Shown: positions 36,341 through 46,948 of the stretch, one piece after another
How positions within the stretch are numbered: position 1 is the stretch's first letter
Layout: every line of letters starts with the position of its first letter
Source: Membranipora membranacea
Lineage: Eukaryota > Bryozoa > Gymnolaemata > Cheilostomatida > Membraniporidae
Assembly (NCBI GenBank): GCA_914767715.1
Contig: OU612065.1
Coordinates: 32,490,001-32,550,000 of the forward strand
DNA: 60,000 bases
Direction: 5' to 3'
Position numbers and translations under genes: made by a program
Notes under the pieces: generated by a model
The model's database searches: none
What the model was told of the DNA's origin: nothing
Seen by the model: the letters and a program-made list of their open reading frames with translations, nothing else

Positions 36341-39300
36341 TAAAATATTAGCTCCCTGTGATGATGTGTACTCTATCGAAGTGTTTTGCAAGAAATTGAC
36401 AAAAATCGATAGGTACGGTCCTGGGGATATTGGCCAATAATTGGGCAGAATTCCTTACTCGCTTAGAAACGCTTGAAACTCTGTTTTGACGTTCGTGATG
36501 ACGTCCCTATATCTCATATGAAATATTAGCTCCCTGTGACGATGCGTATTCTATCGAAGTGTTTTGCAAGAAATTGACAAAAATCGATAGGTACAGTCCT
36601 GGGGAAATTGGCCAATAATTGGGCAGAATTCCTTACTCGCTTAGAAACGCTTGAAACTTTGTTTTGACGTTCGCAATGACGTCTCAATATCTCATATATA
36701 ATATTAGCTCCCTGTGACGATGCGTATTCTATGGAGGTGTTTTGCAAGAAATTGTCAAAAATCGATAGGTATGGTCCTGGGGAAATTGGCCAATAATTGG
36801 GCAGAATTCCTTACTCGCTTAGAAACGCTCGAAACTCTGTTTTGACGTTCGTGATGACGTCCCTATATCTCATGTAAAATATTAGCTCCCTGTGATGATG
36901 CGTATTCTATCGAAGTGTTTCGCAAGAAATTGACAAAAATCGATAGGTACAGTCCTGGGGAAATTGGCCAATAATTGGGCAGAATTCCTTACTCGCTTAG
37001 AAACGCTTGAAACCCTGTTTTGACGTATGCAATGACATCCCAATATCTCATATGAAATATTAGCTCCCTGTGACGATGCGTATTCTATGGAGGTGTTTTG
37101 CAAGAAATTGACAAAAATCGATAGGTACGGTCCTGGGGAAATTGGCCAATATTTGGGCAGAATTCCTTACTCGCTTAGAAACGCTTGAAGCTCTGTTTTG
37201 ACGTTCGCAATGACGCCCCAATATCTCATATAACATATTAGCTCCCTGTGATGATGCGTATTCTATCAAGGTGTTTTGCAAGAAATTGACAAAAATCGAT
37301 AGGTACGGTCCTGGGGAAATTGGCCAATATTTGGGCAGAATTCCTTACTCGCTTAGAAACGCTTGAAGCTCTGTTTTGACGTTCGCAATGTCGTCCCAAT
37401 ATCTCATATAACATATTAGCTCCCTGTGATGATGCGTATTCTATGGAGGTGTTTTGCAAGAAATTGACAAAAATCGATAGGTACGGTCCTTGGGAAATTG
37501 GCCAATAATTGGGCAGAATTCCTTACTCGCTTAGAAACGCTTGAAACTTTGTTTTGACGTTCGCAATGACGTCCCTATATCTCATATAAAATATTAGCTC
37601 CCTGTGATGATGCGTACTCTATCGAAGTGTTTTGCAAGAAATTGACAAAAATCGATAGGTACGGTCCTGGGGATATTGGCCAATAATTGGGCAGAATTCC
37701 TTACTCGCTTAGAAACGCTTGAAACTCTGTTTTGACGTTCGTGATGACGTCCCTATATCTCATATAAAATATTAGCTCCCTGTGATGATGCGTATTCTAT
37801 CGAAGTGTTTCGCAAGAAATTGACAAAAATCGATAGGTACGGTCCTGGGGAAATTGGCCAATAATTGGGCAGAATTCCTTACTCGCTTAGAAACGCTTGA
37901 AACTCTGTTTTGACGTTCGTGATGACGTCCCTATATCTCATATAAAATATTAGCTCCCTGTGATGATGCGTATTCTATCGAAGTGTTTTGCAAGAAATTG
38001 ACAAAAATCGATAGGTACGGTCCTGGGGAAATTGGCCAATAATTGGGCAGAATTCCTTACTCGCTTAGAAACGCTTGAAACTCTGTTTTGACGTTCGCAA
38101 TGACGTCCCAATATCTCATATAAAATATTAACTCCCTGTGACGATGCGTATTCTATGGAGGTGTTTTGCAAGAAATTGACAAAAATCGATAGGTACGGTC
38201 CTGGGGAAATTGGGCAATAATTGGGCAGAATTCCTTACTCGCTTAGAAACGCTTGAAACTCTGTTTTGACGTTCGTGATGACGTCCCCATATCTCATATA
38301 AAATATTAGCTCCCTGTGACGATGCGTATTCTATCGAGGTGTTTTGCAAGAAATTGACAAAAATCGATAAGTACGGTCCTGGGGAAATTTGCCAATAATT
38401 GGGCAGAATTCCTTACTCGCTTAGAAACGCTTGAAACTCTGTTTTGACGTTCGCAATGACGTCCCAATATCTCATGTAAAATATTAGCTCCCTGTGACGA
38501 TGCGTATTCTATCGAGGTGTTTTGCAAGAAATTGACAAAAATCGATAGGTACCGTCTTGGGGAAATTGGCCAATAATTGGGCAGAATTCCTTAATCGCTT
38601 AGAAACGCTTGAAACTCTGTTTTGACGTTCGCAATGACGTCCCAAGATCTCATAATAAAAATATTAGCTCCCTGTGACGATGCGTATTCTATCAAGGTGT
38701 TTTGCAAGAAATTGACAAAAATCGATAGGTACGGTCCTGGGGAAATTGGCCAACAATTGGGCAGAATTCCTTACTCGCTTAGAAACGCTTGAAACTCTGT
38801 TTTGACGTTCGCAATGACGTCCCAATATCTCATATAACATATTAGCTCCCTGTGACGATGCGTATTCTATGGAGGTGTTTTGCAAGAAATTGACAAAAAT
38901 CGATAGGTACGGTCCTGGGGAAATTGGCCAATAATTGGGCAGAATTCCTTACTCGCTTAAAAACGCTTGAAACTCTGTTTTGACGATCGCAATGACGTCC
39001 CAATATATCATATGAAATATTAGCTCCCTGTGACGATGCGTATTCTATCGAAGTGTTTTGCAAGAAATTGACAAAAATCGATAGGTACGGTCCTGGGGAT
39101 ATTGGCCAATAATTGGGCAGAATTCCTTACTCGCTTAGAAACGCTTGAAACTTTGTTTTGACATACGCAATGACGTCCCTATATCTCATATAAAATATTA
39201 GCTCCCTGTGATGATGCGTATTCTATCGAAGTGTTTTGCAAGAAATTGACAAAAATCGATAGGTACGGTCCTGGGGATATTGGCCAATAATTGGGCAGAA

Positions 39301-40122
39301 TTCCTTACTCGCTTAGAAACGCTTGAAACTCTGTTTTGACGTTCGTGATGACGTCCCTATATCTCATATAAAATATTAGCTCCCTGTGATGATGCGTATT
39401 CTATCGAAGTGTTTCGCAAGAAATTGACAAAAATCGATAAATACAGTCCTGGGTAAATTGGCCAATAATTGGGCAGAATTCCTTACTCGCTTAGAAACGC
39501 TTGAAACTCTGTTTTGACGTTCGTGATGACGTCCCTATATCTCATATAAAATATTAGCTCCCTTTGATGATGCGTATTCTATCGAAGTGTTTTGCAAGAA
39601 ATTGACAAAAATCGATAGGTACGGTCCTGGGGAAATTGGCCAATAATTGGGCAGAATTCCTTACTCGCTTAGAAACGCTTGAAACTCTGTTTTGACGTTC
39701 GCAATGACGTCCCAATATCTCATATAAAATATTAACTCCCTGTGACGATGCGTATTCTATGGAGGTGTTTTGCAAGAAATTGACAAAAATCGATAGGTAC
39801 GGTCCTGGGGAAATTGGCCAATAATTGGGCAGAATTCCTTACTCGCTTAGAAACGCTTGAAACTCTGTTTTGACGTTCGTGATGACGTCCCCATATCTCA
39901 TATAAAATATTTGCTCCCTGTGACGATGCGTATTCTATCGAGGTGTTTTGCAAGAAATTGACAAAAATCGATAGGTACGGTCCTGGGGAAATTGGCCAAT
40001 AATTGGGCAGAATTCCTTACTCGCTTAGAAACGCTTGAAACTCTGTTTTGACGTTCGTGATGACGTCCCCATATCTCATATAAAATATTTGCTCCCTGTG
40101 ACGATGCGTATTCTATCGAGGT
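36243..40122. repeat. Higher-order duplication of about 22 monomers, copy 2
   Basis: Counterpart of 18781-22660. After 39898 two extra near-identical monomers are inserted, and the match then resumes with offset 17818 (17462 + 356) towards 22436-23100. Confidence 0.8.
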
Positions 40123-43100
40123 GTTTTGCAAGAAATTGACAAAAATCGATAGGTACGGTCCTGGGGAAATTTGCCAATAATTGGGCAGAATTCCTTACTC
40201 GCTTAGAAACGCTTGAAACTCTGTTTTGACGTTCGTGATGACGTCCCCATATCTCATATAAAATATTTGCTCCCTGTGACGATGCGTATTCTATCGAGGT
40301 GTTTTGCAAGAAATTGACAAAAATCGATAGGTACGGTCCTGGGGAAATTTGCCAATAATTGGGCAGAATTCCTTACTCGCTTAGAAACGCTTGAAACTCT
40401 GTTTTGACGTTCGCAATGACGTCCCAATATCTCATGTAAAATATTAGCTCCCTGTGACGATGCGTATTCTATCGAGGTGTTTTGCAAGAAATTGACAAGA
40501 ATCGATAGGTACCGTCCTGGGGAAATTGGCCAATAATTGGGCAGAATTCCTTAATCGCTTAGAAACGCTTGAAACTCTGTTTTGACGTTCGCAATGACGT
40601 CCCAAGATCTCATAATAAAAATATTAGCTCCCTGTGACGATGCGTATTCTATCGAGGTGTTTTGCAAGAAATTGACAAAAATCGATAGGTACGGTCCTGG
40701 GGAAATTGGCCAACAATTGGGCAGAATTCCTTACTCGCTTAGAAACGCTTGAAACTCTGTTTTGACGTTCGCAATGACGTCCCAATATCTCATATAACAT
40801 ATTAGCTCCCTGTGACGATGCGTATTCTATGGAGGTGTTTTGCAAGAAATTGACAAAAATCGATAGGTACGGTCCTGGGGAAATTGGCCAATAATTGGGC
40901 AGAATTCCTTACTCGCTTAAAAACGCTTGAAACTCTGTTTTGACGTTCGTGATGACGTCCCTATATCTCATAGAAAATATTAGCTCCCTGTGATGATGCG
41001 TATTCTATCGAAGTGTTTCGCAAGAAATTGACAAAAATCGATAGGTACGGTCCTGGGGAAATTGGCCAATAATTGGGCAGAATTCTTTACTCGCTTAGAA
41101 ACGCTTGAAACTCTGTTTTGACGTTCGTGATGACGTCCCTATATCTCATATAAAATATTAGCTCCATGTGATGATGCGTATTCTATCGAAGTGTTTTGCA
41201 AGAAATTGACAAAAATCGATAGGTACGGTCCTGGGGAAATTGGCCAATAATTGGGCAGAATTCCTTACTCGCTTAAAAACGCTTGAAACTCTGTTTTGAC
41301 GTTCGCAATGACGTCCCAATATCTCATATAAAATATTAACTCCCTGTGACGATGCGTATTCTATGGAGGTGTTTTGCAAGAAATTGACAAAAATCGATAG
41401 GTACGGACCTGGGGAAATTGGCCAATAATTGGGCAGAATTCCTTACTCGCTTAGAAACGCTTTAAACTCTGTTTTGACGTTCGTGATGACGTCCCCATAT
41501 CTCATATAAAATATTAGCTCCCTGTGACGATGCGTATTCTATCGAGGTGTTTTGCAAGAAATTGACAAAAATCGATAGGTACTCCTGGGGAAATTGGCCA
41601 ATAATTGGGCAGAATTCCTTACTCGCTTAGAAACGCTTGAAACTCTGTTTTGACGTTCGCAATGACGTCCCAATATCTCATGTAAAATATTAGCTCCCTG
41701 TGACGATGCGTATTCTATCGAGGTGTTTTGCAAGAAATTTACAAAAATCGATAGGTACGGTCCTGAGGATATTGGCCAATAATTGGGCAGAATTCCTTAC
41801 TCGCTTAGAAACGCTTGAAACTCAGTTTTGACGTTCGCAATGACGTCCCAATATCACATATAACATATAAGCTCCCTGTGACGATGCGTATTCTATGAAC
41901 GTGTTTTGCAAGAAATTGACAAAAATCGATAGGTACGGTCCTGGGGAAATTGGCCAATAATTGGGCAGAATTCCTTACTCGCTTAGAAACGCTTGAAACT
42001 CTGTTTTGACGATCGCAATGACGTCCCAATATCTCATATGAAATATTAGCTCCCTGTGACGATGCGTATTCTATCGAGGTGTTTTGCAAGAAATTGACAA
42101 AAATCGATAGGTACGGTCCTGGGGAAATTGGCCAATAATTGGGCAGAATTCCTTACTCGCTTAGAAACGCTTGAAACTCTGTTTTGACGTTTGCAATGAC
42201 GTCCCAATATCTCATATAAAATATTAGCTCCCTGTGACGATGCGTATTCTATGGAGGTGTTTTGCAAGAAATTGACAAAAATCGATAGGTACGGTCCTGG
42301 GGAAATTGGCCAATAATTGGGCAGATTTCCTTACTCGCTTAGAAACGCTTGAAACTCGGTTTTGACATTCGCAGTGACGTCCCAATATCTCATATGAAAT
42401 ATTAGCTCCCTGTGACGATGCGTATTCTATCGAGGTGTTTTGCAAGAAATTGACAAAAATCGATAGGTACGGTCTTGGGGAAATTGGCCAATATTTGGGC
42501 AGAATTCCTTACTCGCTTAGAAACGCTTGAAACTCTGTTTTGACGTTCGTGATGACGTCCCTATATAAAATATAAAATATTAGCTCCCTGTGATGATGCG
42601 TATTCTATCGAAGTGTTTCGCAAGAAATTGACAAAAATCGATAGGTACGGTCCTGGGGAAATTGGCCAATAATTGGGCAGAATTCTTTACTCGCTTAGAA
42701 ACGCTTGAAACTCTGTTTTGACGTTCGTGATGACGTCCCTATATCTCATATAAAATATTAGCTCCCTGTGATGATGCGTATTCTATCGAAGTGTTTTGCA
42801 AGAAATTGACAAAAATCGATAGGTACGGTCCTGAGGAAATTGGCCAATAATTGGGCAGAATTCCTTACTCGCTTAGAAACGCTTGAAACTCTGTTTTGAC
42901 GTTCGCAATGACGTCCCAATATCTCATGTAAAATATTAGCTCCCTGTGACGATGCGTATTCTATCGAGGTGTTTTGCAAGAAATTGACAAGAATCGATAG
43001 GTACGGTCCTGGGGAAATTGGCCAATAATTGGGCAGAATTCCTTACTCGCTTAGAAACGCTTGAAACTCTGTTTTGACGTTCGCAATGACGTCCCAATAT

Positions 43101-43321
43101 CTCATATAACATATTAGCTCCCTGTGACGATGCGTATTCTATGGAGGTGTTTTGCAAGAAATTGACAAAAATCGATAGGTACGGTCCTGGGGAAATTGGC
43201 CAATAATTGGGCAGAATTCCTTACTCGCTTAGAAACGCTTGAAACTTTGTTTTGACGTTCGCAATGACGTCTCAATATCTCATATATAATATTAGCTCCC
43301 TGTGACGATGCGTATTCTATG

Positions 43322-43326
43322 GAGGT
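43322..43326. repeat. Target site duplication, left (GAGGT)
   Basis: These five bases are repeated at 51888-51892. In uninterrupted monomers the sequence GGAGGTGTTTTGC occurs once, which fixes the insertion point. Confidence 0.95.
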
Positions 43327-43979
43327 TGTGGCTGCTTCACGGCGGCTTAGATCCTTTGCCATTCACTGGGAGTTGTGCCTAATTGGCCATAGCTGCATGG
43401 CTTTGTGCGGTACCGGGCTATTGTGTTGTGTGTCCAATTATCTGCACTGATGGATTAATTTGGCGAGCAAATTCCTCAAGCCTTTAGTTGCCCTGTGAGC
43501 CTTGGTGTTTGAGGTTTTCCTCACAGGCTCAGTAAACTTGAGTTGTATAAACTGAACTATAATCTGAATCTATTTTTCTGGGCAAAGGTAATATTTGGGG
43601 ATTTACTAAAGGAGCAAAAAGGTATGTTATAAATTAAATTCTATTTTCTGTAGGTTAAAATAATTTGACTCCAAGTTTACTTGACTTAATATCACTTTTA
43701 TTTCTCGGTACATTCAAAATTAATTAATAGGGTTTAGATTTGTGTTTATTTGATCTTTGAGTATATTGTTCCTTATAGTTTGCTTTAAATTGAATAGTTA
43801 ATTATTGACGGCATTTTTATTGAACGAGGCACATTTTTATGCACCACATTAATTGCACCATGTTCTTTTCCAGTTTCACGGAACCTTCGGGGATAAAAAT
43901 AAACCAGTGATCCTGTGAAACCATCAGTAATCTCTAAAATCTAATGCAAAATAATCAAAAAGCCTTGTGGTCCAGAACA
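43327..43979 (+). repeat. 5' LTR (653 bp)
   Basis: It begins TG and ends CA. It contains a TATA-like TATAAA at 43546-43551 and AATAAA at 43898-43903, consistent with U3, R and U5 order. It is identical to the 3' LTR except at 43891. Confidence 0.95.
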
Positions 43980-44740
43980 GTGAAACTTTATTTCTGGATA
44001 ATGTCTAGTGCTAGAAGCTGACTCAACACTCTCGCCAACCCACACACCAACCACAGAGCAACTCACTCCAGCGTCTACACTATCTTGACGCCTACTCTAC
44101 CAGTCAGCTTGTGATGCTGTATAGTTATACCTCAGCTAGCCGAGCATTCAGCTCCCTCAACATACTCTGTACGTCAACATCAGAGAGCCACAGGATTTGT
44201 ACCGCTATACCACCTAGATCCTGTACTGCTAGCACAGCACACCTAAGCACTAGTCTCTAGATACAGCTGTCGTTATACCCCGCTGTATCCTCTCGTCTTG
44301 TGTGACGACTACCCCCTTCTCGTCGTGTCGTTATTTACGTCTACGCCACGTTACTCTACTGCCGGTGATCTCGCTGCTGATGCTTGCTAAACACTAACTG
44401 TAACTGTATACGATAACCTCTTGGATTATTTATTAATCCACCCTGTTGCTGACGGAGAGCTGCTGGAGATACTTTTTACACTTCACTGATACCAGGTGCG
44501 TGCCTCGTTAATTTTTACAGCCGTCAATTTTTTGTACTAGGACTAGGTTAGGGCTTTTTGTGCAAGCTCGCCTTTTTCATCCAATAGTGCAGATTCTTTG
44601 GCTCATGCATTCTAGTTGCTGGGCTGTACTCGGTTGTGTGGTCTTGGTTGTTGGGTATTGCTTTCGGTGTGTGTCTTGGTATCTTGCCTCTGTGGAGCAG
44701 TTGTGTTTCTTGCCAATAATCTTTGTAGGTTTGTTTCAGC
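43980..44740 (+). other. Retrotransposon leader (5' untranslated region)
   Basis: This 761-base stretch between the LTR and the Gag start has a C-rich, purine-poor middle (44030-44400). A primer-binding site would be expected at its left end, but GTGAAACTTTATTTC does not begin with TGG; the first TGG is at 43995. Short ORFs on both strands near 44550-44810 look like chance. Confidence 0.7.
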
Positions 44741-46948
44741 ATGGAGGGCTTTAGTATCTCAAGGTCAGAGCTCGATAGGTTGGGGGCAAAGGCGCTCAGG
44801 GATATTTTGAAATCAAAGAAATTACCGGTTGGCGGCAGAAAGAAAGTGCTTATTGATAGAATTATTCAAAACTCCTCACGGTTTCAAATCGATTCAACAG
44901 GAGGTGATTTTGAAATGGCATCTCAATCTAGATTTTTTCCTGCTGCTCATAGCACTGACCAACAAGCCAAAGTATTTTCATCAGGCATTTTACAAGTAAA
45001 TCAAGGCTCAATAGGCGGTGCTGAAATTCAGCAACCAGCATCACAACATGATGTTAGGGGTCGGCAGCAATCTGATAATGGTTGCAAAGACCAACAGATG
45101 CCTGGTCGTAATGATTATAATGATCAACATGTGCAACAAGGTCAAAATCATAGGCCGCCCAATGGTAGTGTAAATGGCGAACAGCAGCAAAATCAAGTAG
45201 GATCAAATCAATCTGCCGCGCCCATGGATTTTACATGCCAGCAAGATGGTAGGATAAGCATGCATATTTTTCCATCCAATGCTATTCATCAAAACAATGG
45301 AAACAATGGATGGCTTTTGAATGGTCAAGCTGTGTCATCGGGACACTCGTTTCAGGCTAATCAACCCAGACCAGCTTTAGCTTCCACCAGTAACAATGAA
45401 TGGCTTATTCGTGACTCAAGTAATTTAGCTTCAGCTATTTATGATGGACCAGTAAATAACAATGGGTGGCTATCCAATAGACAAGCTCAATCTAGGAGTA
45501 ACATGCATGGTCGTAATAATGCTGCTTATGATACACAGACTGTAGCTTCCACTGCTGTTGCAGCAGCTGTCAATAGTAACCCATGGTTGTCACATGTTAG
45601 TATTGCTGTACCTTCGCATGGTGTTCACTTTAGCTCACCTCCACATGACATTCGCAGACCCCCATCCCCTATCATGGACTTGCATCAAAGTCGTATATCA
45701 CCCCAGTTAACCGAACCAAACTGGCATTCTAGTACATATGTAGTAGGGGACACAACTCCAAATATAGAATCAGATTATGCTATGTCACGTAGACAGGAGT
45801 TGGATTATGCCATCGCAGAGTCAATAGAGGCTAGTAAAATGCCTCTGGAGGAGCCATCAGTATTTCAGGGTGATTTGCTCAAGTACAATCGCTGGGCCAA
45901 GTCATTTGATGCTTTTATATCTAAGCGAAAATGGCCAACAGCCAGTTCTAAGCTTTTCTACCTGGAAAAGTATACTGATGGTGATGCTAGAGAGCTAATC
46001 GAGCATTATCTAACCAGAAATTCTGAGCAAGCATATATCGAGGCATGGAAAGACCTCAATCAGACATATGGTAATTCTTATCTCATTGCACAGGCATACA
46101 AGAAAAAACTGTTTACCTGGCCAAAAATCACAAACAGAGATAATGTCGGTATCAAAAAGCTGGCAAATTTTCTCAAGCAATGCCTAGCAATGAGAGAAGA
46201 AAACCCACACTTTGGATTTTTGGAGGAGTGTGATCGTAATCAGGACATAGTCAAGAATCTTCCTGATTATATGGCATTACGGTGGAACAATAAAGTAACA
46301 GGGTATCAACTATCTCATGATCAGGTGTTTCCACCGTTCTCTCAGTTTGTTGAGTTCATGGTTTTTGAATCCCACTCAGCAAACAATCCAGTTACTTCCC
46401 AGAATGCTTTGAAGGGTGTGGGTAATGTGGATTCATCAGCTAAGAGTGATCAATTGAAACCTAAATCAAAATCTAACCAAAGTGCCGTCAGTCATAAGAC
46501 AGATGCTGAATATGATTCGCCTAAGAAAAAATGCTGTCCTCACTGTAAATCTGATAATCACATGTATATGTCTAAGTGTGCAGATTTTAAGTCACTCTCT
46601 GTGGAGCAACGTTTTTCTACAGTGAAAACTCTCAAGGCATGCAATCGCTGTTTGTCAGCCGATCACTACTTAGCTAAGTGTACCAGGGACTGGAAATGTG
46701 GAGTTTGTAAAAGCTCGTCACATCACACTCTGTTGCACAGAGCTAAGGGTGGTCCAAGTGGAGAGATAACTCCGCCTAAAGCAGTGTCTCAGCTTCTCAA
46801 TAGCACTTGTACTGATACCATTACTGATGCTCAATCTCGACTGTTTTGTAAAACTGTACCAGTGTGGATATCCACTAGTCATAATCCACGCAAGGAGTAT
46901 TTGACATATGCTTTGCTGGACGATCAATCCAACAAAACATGTCACTAG
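44741..46948 (+). CDS. gag: BEL/Pao Gag polyprotein with SAP-like N-terminus and start of protease
   Basis: 735 residues, with the ATG in a good context (CAGCATGG). Residues about 10-43 resemble a SAP DNA-binding motif (helix, KKLPVGGRKK turn, helix). Residues 60-340 are Gln/Asn-rich, probably disordered, and contain four spaced Asn-x-Trp-Leu motifs (Trp 191, 221, 243, 282). Residues about 370-545 match the DUF1759 region typical of BEL/Pao and cnidarian-type Gag. Three zinc knuckles follow: C599-C602-H607-C613, C634-C637-H642-C647 and C653-C656-H661-H666. The last includes HHTLLH, a BEL/Pao hallmark. The reading frame ends inside the aspartic protease, just after LLDDQS, where D-S/T-G is the classical motif. 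Pol continues in the +1 frame. Gag would package the element RNA; the SAP region may bind DNA (inference). Confidence 0.9.
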   Translation: MEGFSISRSELDRLGAKALRDILKSKKLPVGGRKKVLIDRIIQNSSRFQIDSTGGDFEMASQSRFFPAAHSTDQQAKVFSSGILQVNQGSIGGAEIQQPASQHDVRGRQQSDNGCKDQQMPGRNDYNDQHVQQGQNHRPPNGSVNGEQQQNQVGSNQSAAPMDFTCQQDGRISMHIFPSNAIHQNNGNNGWLLNGQAVSSGHSFQANQPRPALASTSNNEWLIRDSSNLASAIYDGPVNNNGWLSNRQAQSRSNMHGRNNAAYDTQTVASTAVAAAVNSNPWLSHVSIAVPSHGVHFSSPPHDIRRPPSPIMDLHQSRISPQLTEPNWHSSTYVVGDTTPNIESDYAMSRRQELDYAIAESIEASKMPLEEPSVFQGDLLKYNRWAKSFDAFISKRKWPTASSKLFYLEKYTDGDARELIEHYLTRNSEQAYIEAWKDLNQTYGNSYLIAQAYKKKLFTWPKITNRDNVGIKKLANFLKQCLAMREENPHFGFLEECDRNQDIVKNLPDYMALRWNNKVTGYQLSHDQVFPPFSQFVEFMVFESHSANNPVTSQNALKGVGNVDSSAKSDQLKPKSKSNQSAVSHKTDAEYDSPKKKCCPHCKSDNHMYMSKCADFKSLSVEQRFSTVKTLKACNRCLSADHYLAKCTRDWKCGVCKSSSHHTLLHRAKGGPSGEITPPKAVSQLLNSTCTDTITDAQSRLFCKTVPVWISTSHNPRKEYLTYALLDDQSNKTCH

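Larger units (their letters stand above)
14886..43326. repeat. Satellite array, homogenised core, left part (type B monomers, 178 bp, about 160 units)
   Basis: Regular 178-bp units. Type B diagnostics are GCGTATTCTATGGAGG or GCGTATTCTATCGAGG, AAGAAATTGAC, AAATTGGCCAATAATTGG, GAATTCCTTACTCGC and TTTTGACGTTCG. The switch from type A happens inside one monomer, between 14880 and 14895. Each unit has an EcoRI site and the palindrome ATTGGCCAAT. Variants recur at multiples of the unit length, revealing higher-order repeats. The minus strand is open for about 73 codons per unit, but 178 is not a multiple of three and neighbouring ORFs overlap in different frames, so no protein is proposed. Confidence 0.97.

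Noticed and set aside
14886-43326. Regular tandem repetition resembling a CRISPR array
   Set aside because: Units are contiguous 178-bp monomers with no unique spacers, in an animal genome.
44548-44810. Several 64-codon ORFs in the retrotransposon leader
   Set aside because: They overlap one another on both strands, have no recognisable domain, and lie before the Gag start.
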